Of a DNA stretch of 27,814 nt, positions 22,318 to 27,814 are shown piece by piece. Source of the stretch: an archaeon (GTDB lineage: Archaea > Nanobdellota > Nanobdellia > SCGC-AAA011-G17 > GW2011-AR18); NCBI GenBank assembly GCA_023245565.1, contig JAHFKB010000011.1, positions 1-27,814 of the forward strand. The letters are read 5' to 3'. The position numbers were made by a program, and so were the translations under genes. The notes beneath the pieces are model-generated. The model was not told the origin of the DNA, searched no databases, and saw only the letters and a program-made list of their open reading frames with translations. Each line of letters begins with the position of its first letter. Positions within the stretch are counted from its first letter, which is position 1.

Positions 22318-22338
22318 TAAAATAAAAATATATTCTAT

Positions 22339-22791
22339 ATGGTTTTTGAGTATAGAGTAAATTTGCCAAATAAAGAACCACCTGGTAGAGTTTATATTAG
22401 TTCTTTAGGACTTAAAGAAGTTTATGAATCATATGAAAATGCTATTAAATATGTTGTGTCTTTTTTAGAAGCAAGAAAAGATGTAATGATAGACTTTGAT
22501 TATTTTTTAGCTTCAGTATGGGCTGATACAAGAAGAAGAGATAAAGTAATTGATTTCTTTGGTTATAATAAAATTGAAAATTGGCCTGGTAATCCAGAAG
22601 TTAAATCTTGGATAGTAAGAAATGGACATTATTTGCCACATCTAGGAACAACTTGTGAAGATACATTAATACTTCTTGGTAGAGAAGGCGAATATAGAAA
22701 AACAACTTCTGATTTAAAAAGTTATATTGAAATTCCTCCTATTGATCTAGGAGGATTAGAAAATTATATAAAGAAAACACTAGTTTTATAA
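22339..22791 (+). CDS. Hypothetical protein
   Basis: I do not recognise this 150-residue soluble protein. It contains a basic patch (ASVWADTRRRDKVIDFFGY, about 54-72), a WPGNPEVKSW segment and a proline-rich end (IEIPPIDLGGLENY). There are no membrane or metal motifs. dphB follows 22 bases later, but a TATA-like TTTTATAAGT (about 22786-22795) gives dphB its own start, so the two need not be an operon. Confidence 0.65.
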   Translation: MVFEYRVNLPNKEPPGRVYISSLGLKEVYESYENAIKYVVSFLEARKDVMIDFDYFLASVWADTRRRDKVIDFFGYNKIENWPGNPEVKSWIVRNGHYLPHLGTTCEDTLILLGREGEYRKTTSDLKSYIEIPPIDLGGLENYIKKTLVL

Positions 22792-22813
22792 GTTTTTTTA
22801 ATAAAAATATATT

Positions 22814-23554
22814 ATGTTAAATTTAATTGGTATTGGGTTGGGTAATGAGAAAGATTTAACTTTAAATGCTTTAGAAGCTATTAAGAAATCTGATATTATT
22901 TATTTAGAGAATTATACTTCTTTAATTGGTTTTGATATAAAAGATTTAGAAAAATTAATTGAGAAGAAAATTAATTTAGTTGATAGAAGTTTTGTTGAAG
23001 GTGAGATTTTAATTGAAGAAGCTAAAGATAAAGATGTTTCTATTTTAATTAAAGGGGATGTTTTTTCTGCTACAACTCATGGTAGTTTATTATTAAATGC
23101 AAGAGAGAATAAAATTAAAGTTAAGATTTTCCATAATTCTTCTATATTAACTGCAATAGGGGATACTGGACTTAGTCTATATAAATTTGGTAAAACTGTT
23201 TCTATACCTTTTGACAATAAAAATGTTAATAGTTCTTATGATGTTTTTTTAGATAATAAAAATATGCATACTTTATTTTTACTAGATTTAAAACCAAGTG
23301 AAAATAAATTTATGAATTTTAAAGATGGATTAAATTACCTATTAGAAAAGAGTAAAATTAGAAATGATGGAAAGTTTAATTTAAATTCTAAATGTATAGT
23401 TTGCTGTGCTATTGGAACAAATAAAGAAGCCATTAGATATGGTTTTGTTAAAGACTTAATAAAATTAAATTTAGATGTTTATCCGCAATGTTTTATTGTT
23501 CCTGGTGATTTACATTTTATGGAAGAAGAAATTTTAGAATTATATAAAATTTAA
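22814..23554 (+). CDS. dphB: Diphthine synthase
   Basis: DphB methylates the modified histidine of elongation factor 2 with S-adenosylmethionine, a step of diphthamide synthesis found in archaea and eukaryotes. The 246-residue protein has the family opening NLIGIGLGNEKDLTLNALEA, then IIYLENYTSLIG. The SAM site strand reads VSILIKGDVFSATTHGSLL (about 75-93), and there is a characteristic IFHNSSILTAIGDTGLSLYKFG (about 105-126). The C-terminus ends in PGDLHFMEEEILELY. Its length is typical. It implies the genome has the rest of the diphthamide route elsewhere. Confidence 0.94.
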   Translation: MLNLIGIGLGNEKDLTLNALEAIKKSDIIYLENYTSLIGFDIKDLEKLIEKKINLVDRSFVEGEILIEEAKDKDVSILIKGDVFSATTHGSLLLNARENKIKVKIFHNSSILTAIGDTGLSLYKFGKTVSIPFDNKNVNSSYDVFLDNKNMHTLFLLDLKPSENKFMNFKDGLNYLLEKSKIRNDGKFNLNSKCIVCCAIGTNKEAIRYGFVKDLIKLNLDVYPQCFIVPGDLHFMEEEILELYKI

Positions 23555-23596
23555 ATTATTAGTTAAGTATTTTAATCTTTTCTGTACTTATCTTAT

Positions 23597-24289
23597 ATGA
23601 CTGATGAATATTTATTATATGTTGAAAAATTTAGTAGAAATAATGGGCAAGGAGATCTTTTTGATTCATTTTATAAAGCTGTAAATTCTAGAATTGTTAT
23701 ACCAATAAATTTCAATTTCTTAGGATTTAGGAATGCTTCTGGTGAATATGTTGAAAACATAGGTTTACCTGGAATTTCAGCTCGTAGATTCCCTGAACAT
23801 TGGGCTGCTTTTCATATTTTAATTAAAGATAAATTACCAAATTTAATTGATAATTTAAACTCAATTTATGGCCAATATACAGAAAATAGATTAAGATTTT
23901 CTTTAGGAAATTTCACAACTCATAGTTATAATATTTCAGATTTTCTTTCTAGTGATATAAATTTTCCTGGAGATGAGTTATCTGATTTATCTTTAAGAAT
24001 TGTAAATAATTTAACAGTTAGAATTAAACCAAGAGTAATAACTCCAAGAGCTTCTTTAATTGATGGTTTAGAACAAGCACAATATCATTCTAATGGTGTT
24101 CTTGATATTTTTTATAATACAATTTTAAAATCTCCAGTTTTAGCTCATGAAATTGGACATGGATTTTTTGGATATGATCATCATGAATCTAGAAAATGTT
24201 TGATGGATTCATTTTTAGATCAAACTGTAGATGATAAATTTCAATTTTGTGAAGAAGATAGAACTACTCTTTTAAGACTAATATATTGA
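23597..24289 (+). CDS. Archaemetzincin-like zinc protease with altered metal site
   Basis: The 230-residue protein carries HEIGHGFFGYDHH (184-196). A Met-turn CLMDS (201-205) follows, and then FQFCEEDR (216-222). This order matches archaemetzincins: zinc HExxH, Met-turn, then a Cys site for a second zinc. Two things differ. The spacing is HExxHxxxGxxH, one residue longer than the usual HExxHxxGxxH. Two of the four structural cysteines are replaced, by H196 and D221, leaving C201 and C218. There is no signal peptide, so it is cytoplasmic. It is probably a metallopeptidase; substrates of this family are largely unknown. Confidence 0.75.
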   Translation: MTDEYLLYVEKFSRNNGQGDLFDSFYKAVNSRIVIPINFNFLGFRNASGEYVENIGLPGISARRFPEHWAAFHILIKDKLPNLIDNLNSIYGQYTENRLRFSLGNFTTHSYNISDFLSSDINFPGDELSDLSLRIVNNLTVRIKPRVITPRASLIDGLEQAQYHSNGVLDIFYNTILKSPVLAHEIGHGFFGYDHHESRKCLMDSFLDQTVDDKFQFCEEDRTTLLRLIY

Positions 24290-24297
24290 TATAAAAT

Positions 24298-24534
24298 TTA
24301 ATCAGCATCAGCAACAATTAAAGTACTAGTTTTAACTATACCTTTAACTTTACCAATCTTTTCTAAAGCTAATTCTTTTAGGTCTATAAGATTTTTTGAT
24401 TTTACACTAATTATTATATCATATTCTCCATAAATTAAATTAGAACTTTGAACTTCTTCTATTTTAGTTAGATCATGAGCTACTTTATTAACATCAACAC
24501 CTTCAATTGCGATTAGTACGTAAGCTTTTACCAT
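24298..24534 (-). CDS. Stand-alone Lrp/AsnC ligand-binding (RAM) domain protein
   Basis: The 78-residue protein matches the C-terminal half of Lrp/AsnC regulators: AYVLIAIEGVDVNKVAHDL, NLIYGEYDIIISVKSKN, then a helix and VKTSTLIV. The DNA-binding helix-turn-helix is absent. Such stand-alone domains usually form oligomers that bind amino acids or other small ligands. Its ATG lies within the last 32 bases of the MscS-like gene and follows AAAGGAG with a 7-base gap. Translation is therefore from an internal ribosome-binding site on a shared transcript, unlike the leaderless genes around it. Confidence 0.87.
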   Translation of the reverse strand: MVKAYVLIAIEGVDVNKVAHDLTKIEEVQSSNLIYGEYDIIISVKSKNLIDLKELALEKIGKVKGIVKTSTLIVADAD

Positions 24535-25057
24535 TGTTTTTCTCCTTTATTAACTCAAATTGTGTTATATTAGAATTAGGAATGAAGATAAACTCATTAT
24601 TATTTGTTTCTATTTTTGTTTCTAATAAATTTACTTCTATAACTTTACCTTTTATGTCTTTTATCTTAATTATATCTCCTTTTTTTACTTTTTCAGTTCT
24701 TATTATATAGAAACCTGAAATTAAGTTTGGAAGCCAATCTTTAAAAGCAAATATTATAAATATTAAAACTAAAATTGCAAATATAATTAAAATTACTTGC
24801 AATATTTTTGTAGGTACATTAAGTTTATTTAATATTAATATTATTGTAATTAGATATATTAAGTATTTTAGTATTAAACTAAGATAATTTTCTAAGTTTA
24901 ATTTTATTTTTAATTGTTCATCTAATGTTTTATTTAATTCTGTTCCTCTTAAAAATCTCCTTAAGATATTACTTGCTATTTGTGCGATTATTAATCCTAT
25001 AACTAATATTAAAAATGCACTTAAAATATTTATTAATAAATCTGAATATAAAACCAT
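24503..25057 (-). CDS. Small MscS-family mechanosensitive channel-like protein
   Basis: The 184-residue protein has three hydrophobic helices (about 6-28, 58-78, 84-106) and then an MscS beta domain. The beta domain runs from DWLPNLISGFYII (pore/domain junction), through KKGDIIKIKDIKGKVIEVNL, to NEFIFIPNSNI. It lacks the C-terminal alpha/beta vestibule of standard MscS (286 residues in E. coli), so it is a minimal channel or related membrane protein. MscS channels release solutes on osmotic downshock. The end overlaps the Lrp-domain gene by 32 bases, so the two are probably one operon, and the ligand domain may modulate it (inference). Confidence 0.82.
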   Translation of the reverse strand: MVLYSDLLINILSAFLILVIGLIIAQIASNILRRFLRGTELNKTLDEQLKIKLNLENYLSLILKYLIYLITIILILNKLNVPTKILQVILIIFAILVLIFIIFAFKDWLPNLISGFYIIRTEKVKKGDIIKIKDIKGKVIEVNLLETKIETNNNEFIFIPNSNITQFELIKEKNNGKSLRTNRN

Positions 25058-25132
25058 GATTTTGTTGTTATTTTCTATTTTTTAATTGTATCTAGTTATT
25101 AATACTATTAATTAGTAATAACTATAATAAGC

Positions 25133-25140
25133 TTTAAATA
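25133..25140 (+). promoter_or_regulatory. TATA box of the small secreted protein
   Basis: TTTAAATA is centred 26 bases before the ATG at 25163, giving a leaderless start. Confidence 0.5.
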
Positions 25141-25162
25141 CTTAATTATTGACTTAAAGCAT

Positions 25163-25648
25163 ATGAAGAAATTACTTACAGCAGGACTAATAGGATTGGT
25201 TTCATTTGGTTCCATATCTTATGCTAGACATCCTTTTAATATTTCTTCTAGAGATAAAACTACTTATGATTTTAAGAGAGAAACTAAATCTAAAAGATTA
25301 TTTAATTATATATTACAACATAAACCTGTAAATGGTGTTAAATATCAAGATTTTTATGATAAAGGTCGTAAGTGCAATGATAAACTTTGTTATAAAAAAA
25401 CTAGAGCTAGATTTAATTTAAATGGAGTGGATTATAGTTTAAGTGTTTTAAGTATAAATAATAGTTATAGATTTAGTTTAAAATATGGATTACAAACTTT
25501 TTATGATAATAATCTAGATGATAAATTTGATTCAGTTGGTATTTGTTCTGATACAGGTTGTAGTATAAGAGAAACTAATCTTGGAGAAGATCAAAAAGAT
25601 TATTTAAGTAGTTTAGATACAATCTTAGAACTTTATGAAAGAAAATGA
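25163..25648 (+). CDS. Small secreted Cys-rich protein with calcium-loop-like segment
   Basis: The 161-residue precursor has a clear signal peptide (KKLLTAGLIGLVSFGSISYA, cleavage after Ala21). The mature part is basic at first. It contains two Cys-x4-Cys pairs (CNDKLC, CSDTGC) that may form disulfides outside the cell. Just before the second pair, DNNLDDKFD has the D-x-N-x-D pattern of EF-hand/dockerin-like calcium loops. No enzyme motif is seen. It ends 5 bases from the convergent methyltransferase gene. A surface or secreted role is likely; the family is unknown. Confidence 0.7.
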   Translation: MKKLLTAGLIGLVSFGSISYARHPFNISSRDKTTYDFKRETKSKRLFNYILQHKPVNGVKYQDFYDKGRKCNDKLCYKKTRARFNLNGVDYSLSVLSINNSYRFSLKYGLQTFYDNNLDDKFDSVGICSDTGCSIRETNLGEDQKDYLSSLDTILELYERK

Positions 25649-25653
25649 AGAAA

Positions 25654-26244
25654 TTAATTTTCACTAATATAAATTCTATAACCTGCTTGTTTTACTCTGT
25701 CTTTAACATTTCCAAAAACTTGTTTCATTTTATTAGATAATTCTATTCCACCTTTATTATGACGAGCTATTATTTGTAATATTCCATTTTTTTCTAAATG
25801 TTTTTTAGACTCTTCAATTAAATTAAAACATAATTGTTTGCCAGCTGTTTGTGGAGGATTTAATAATATTGTATTAAATTTTTCATTTATCTTTTCAAAA
25901 CCATTGCTTTGTATTACTTCTGCTTTTAATTTATTAAACTTTAAATTTTTATTTGTTATTTCAATTGCTCTTTCATTAATATCTGAGAAAGTTAATTTTA
26001 ATGTTTTATTTGAATTAAGTAGGGCTAAACCTATTATTCCATAACCACAACCTAAATCTAAAATTTTCCAATTATCTTTTATAATACATTTATTTATTAA
26101 TATTTCAGAACCTATGTCTACTTTGCTTATAGAAAATAAACCAGAAGCTGTGAAAAATTTTATATCTTTATTTCTTAATTTTACTTTTAATCTATATATT
26201 TTTAATTTAGACTGCGGAGATTTTGTAAAGTAATGTTCTTGCAT
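25654..26244 (-). CDS. RsmC-like class I methyltransferase
   Basis: The 196-residue protein has SAM-binding motif I LDLGCGYGIIGLAL (62-75), an acidic motif-II residue in FSDINERAI, and the catalytic NPPQ (about 129-132, in ILLNPPQTAGK). The N-terminal segment FFTASGLFSISKVDIGSEIL and overall layout match the 'MTS' family (RsmC/RlmG, archaeal relatives). NPP[FY] signatures mark exocyclic amine methylation, usually guanine N2 in rRNA. Here the fourth position is Gln, as in RsmC-type relatives. The target RNA cannot be named. A minus-strand TATA-like stretch near 26264-26275 fits the start. Confidence 0.88.
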   Translation of the reverse strand: MQEHYFTKSPQSKLKIYRLKVKLRNKDIKFFTASGLFSISKVDIGSEILINKCIIKDNWKILDLGCGYGIIGLALLNSNKTLKLTFSDINERAIEITNKNLKFNKLKAEVIQSNGFEKINEKFNTILLNPPQTAGKQLCFNLIEESKKHLEKNGILQIIARHNKGGIELSNKMKQVFGNVKDRVKQAGYRIYISEN

Positions 26245-26317
26245 ATTTTTATAAATTATGTAAATCTTTTAATAATTACTCCGAAACATATTAAAGTATG
26301 AATAAGTTATAATTTTT

Positions 26318-27340
26318 ATGTCTATTTATAAATTAATGAAAACTAATTGGAAAACCTATTGTTTAATGTCTGCTATTGCTTATATTGAAGAAATGAGTAA
26401 ACCCAAGTATAAGATAGAATATAAGACAAAAAATGATAAAACTTACAAATGTAATTCTTTTAAAAGTATAAGGCTTAAAATGAAAGATAAAGAATTTGTT
26501 GATTATTTATTTAATATTACTAAAAACTGGGAGAAAAATAAAAATATTAGATTTATTGGTAAATCTTATGAAGCTCCTAAGTTAGAAAGCTATGATGGAC
26601 AATATTCATTTTGTTTAAGTCCTTTATGGATTAATTATATTCTTTCTGAATGTGGTAATTTTCCTAATGAATATTCTTATTCTACAGCATTGAAAAGGAT
26701 TGAATATATGAAACATTATGAAATTATTGATGTTGATAAAAATAAGTTTTTATTTGATTCTTTCTTCAATGATAAAAAGTTAGCAGCAGGCGCTTTTATC
26801 ATTAGCTTGGATTTAGAGTGTCGAGGTGTTCAAAGTGGTAGAATTTCTTTATGCATGAGCAAACCATTTAAAGATTTTTTACAATTTATGTTAAATGTTG
26901 CTAATTATTATGGATGGACAACCACTAAAAAATTAATGCCGGTAAGTGTAGAGTATAGTAGAAATCTAGGAATAAAAGCTTCAGACCAATACCAATTTAA
27001 CGTTAGCATTAAAGGCTTGCAAGAAATTTATAAACTAGCTGGACCCCTTATTATAAGACATAAAGATAAATGTATTAATTTCCATGTTAAACGTTCTCAA
27101 AATTATGTAAATCTTGGTGGGAAAGGAAGGTTTAATTTTACTAGGGATAAAATATTTAATGAATTTAAAAATAAAAAAGATTTAACAACAACCCAGTTAC
27201 AATTTCTTGCTGGAGTTGGTAGTGATGTTGTGCTTGACCATTTGAATAAATTACATAAAGAGGGGAAAATTAGTAAAATTAGACAGGGAAAAAGATATAT
27301 ATGGAATCTAATTAATTTTTATGAGAAAAAATGCCATTAA
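26318..27340 (+). CDS. Degenerate LAGLIDADG-type protein with C-terminal wHTH
   Basis: Residues 154-200 of this 340-residue protein look like one LAGLIDADG unit: KLAAGAFIISLD, then SGRISLCMSKPFKDFLQFML and YYGW. The catalytic-site residues after the helix read ISLD rather than DGDG. The first half (95-140) is wHTH- or LAGLIDADG-like but unclear. The C-terminus (about 276-333, TTTQLQFLAGVGSDVVLDHL, then a basic wing) is a winged helix. It is probably a relative of homing endonucleases that may have lost cutting activity and act as a DNA-binding protein. It overlaps the start of the GTPase gene by 10 bases. Confidence 0.6.
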   Translation: MSIYKLMKTNWKTYCLMSAIAYIEEMSKPKYKIEYKTKNDKTYKCNSFKSIRLKMKDKEFVDYLFNITKNWEKNKNIRFIGKSYEAPKLESYDGQYSFCLSPLWINYILSECGNFPNEYSYSTALKRIEYMKHYEIIDVDKNKFLFDSFFNDKKLAAGAFIISLDLECRGVQSGRISLCMSKPFKDFLQFMLNVANYYGWTTTKKLMPVSVEYSRNLGIKASDQYQFNVSIKGLQEIYKLAGPLIIRHKDKCINFHVKRSQNYVNLGGKGRFNFTRDKIFNEFKNKKDLTTTQLQFLAGVGSDVVLDHLNKLHKEGKISKIRQGKRYIWNLINFYEKKCH

Positions 27341-27814
27341 ATGCAGGTTATGAATATTCACAAGCTCTTAAGAAAGTAGAGCAAGCTAAAAATACTGAAG
27401 AAAAGATTAGAGCTTATGAAGAGCTACTTTCTGTTTCTCCAGATCATAAAAGTTCTGAAAGACTAAGACAAGGTCTTAAAACTAAAATTTCAAAATTAAA
27501 AGAAAAAGTAGAAAAAGAAAGAAGTAAAAAAGCAGGAGGTTTTAGTTTAAGTGTAAAAAAAGAAGGAGCAGCACAAATTGTTTTAATTGGTTTACCAAAT
27601 TCTGGGAAAAGTTTTATTTTAAATAAATTAACAGGAGCTAAAGCTGAGATTGCAAATTATGAATTTACAACTAAAAATCCTGAAATTGGAGTGATGGATT
27701 ATAATGGAGTTAAAATTCAAATTATTGAATTACCTGCATTATTTGAAGGTTTTATTGATGGGGATAAAGGTCCAAGTTATTTAGCTATAGCAAGAAGTGC
27801 AGATTTAGTTGTTT
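27331..27814 (+). CDS. DRG/Obg-family GTPase, partial (5' part only)
   Basis: From ATG 27331 the frame stays open to the end of the window (161 codons and one base). The N-terminal helices (YEYSQALKKVEQAKNTEEKI, then LSVSPDHKSSERLRQGLKTK) and the P-loop VLIGLPNSGKS followed by LNKLTGAKAEIANYEFTTKN match the archaeal/eukaryotic DRG family, which works with translating ribosomes. The G3 element, usually DLPG, reads ELPA here, and the P-loop has SF instead of ST. The gene starts inside the preceding LAGLIDADG-type gene and has no clear ribosome-binding site of its own. Confidence 0.85.
   Translation, partial: MPLNAGYEYSQALKKVEQAKNTEEKIRAYEELLSVSPDHKSSERLRQGLKTKISKLKEKVEKERSKKAGGFSLSVKKEGAAQIVLIGLPNSGKSFILNKLTGAKAEIANYEFTTKNPEIGVMDYNGVKIQIIELPALFEGFIDGDKGPSYLAIARSADLVV

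Noticed and set aside
1..27814. tRNA, rRNA or CRISPR array
   Set aside because: No GC-rich cloverleaf-like stretch, GTTCRA T-loop in a gap, or series of spaced repeats was seen on either strand.

Overview
The window looks like a piece of a DPANN archaeal genome, most like the Pacearchaeota/Woesearchaeota group. It is very AT-rich and densely packed. The information-processing genes are archaeal/eukaryotic in type: TyrRS, TrpRS, diphthine synthase (DphB), Ogg2-type 8-oxoguanine glycosylase, TrmB-family regulator, DRG/Obg GTPase. Most starts lack a Shine-Dalgarno site. Instead they have a TATA-like box centred about 24-27 nt before the ATG, as expected for leaderless archaeal mRNAs. I saw no tRNA, rRNA or CRISPR array. 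No gene-free stretch exceeds 300 bases; the longest are about 135-150 bases and hold promoters.

Layout. 1-4.0 kb: VOC protein, unknown protein, tyrS, then a freestanding LAGLIDADG homing endonuclease whose end overlaps the end of tyrS, and a small membrane protein with a strong ribosome-binding site. 4.0-9.0 kb: a 737-residue membrane/TPR/kinase-like fusion, a TrmB regulator, a SWIM-type zinc protein and a polyprenol-kinase-like membrane protein. 9.0-12.8 kb: an unknown gene, a gene broken by an in-frame TGA, ogg, and a MazF-type toxin-antitoxin pair between perfect 29-bp direct repeats, then a DHH phosphoesterase with an unusual motif order. 12.9-15.1 kb: a divergent adenylosuccinate synthetase homologue and an unknown protein.

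15.1-18.1 kb is the most unusual part. A wHTH regulator is divergent from a P-loop NTPase, a compact 319-residue reverse transcriptase and a small unknown protein. Two 58-bp promoter/operator elements (50 of 58 bases identical, no gaps) bracket the NTPase-RT pair. 18.1-25.6 kb: trpS, a 36-residue zinc ribbon, two secreted proteins (one with a TonB/AgmX-like C-terminal half, one large and beta-rich), two small unknowns, dphB, an archaemetzincin-like protease, a stand-alone Lrp/AsnC ligand domain overlapping an MscS-like channel, and a small secreted Cys-rich protein. 25.6-27.8 kb: an RsmC-like methyltransferase, a degenerate LAGLIDADG-wHTH protein and the start of a DRG-family GTPase that runs off the window.

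How the genes fit together: most are single-gene units. Likely linked sets are the toxin-antitoxin pair, the MscS/Lrp-domain pair, the regulator/NTPase/RT/small-protein module, and possibly the two adjacent secreted proteins at 19.5-21.8 kb. The two LAGLIDADG-type proteins each touch an essential translation-related gene.
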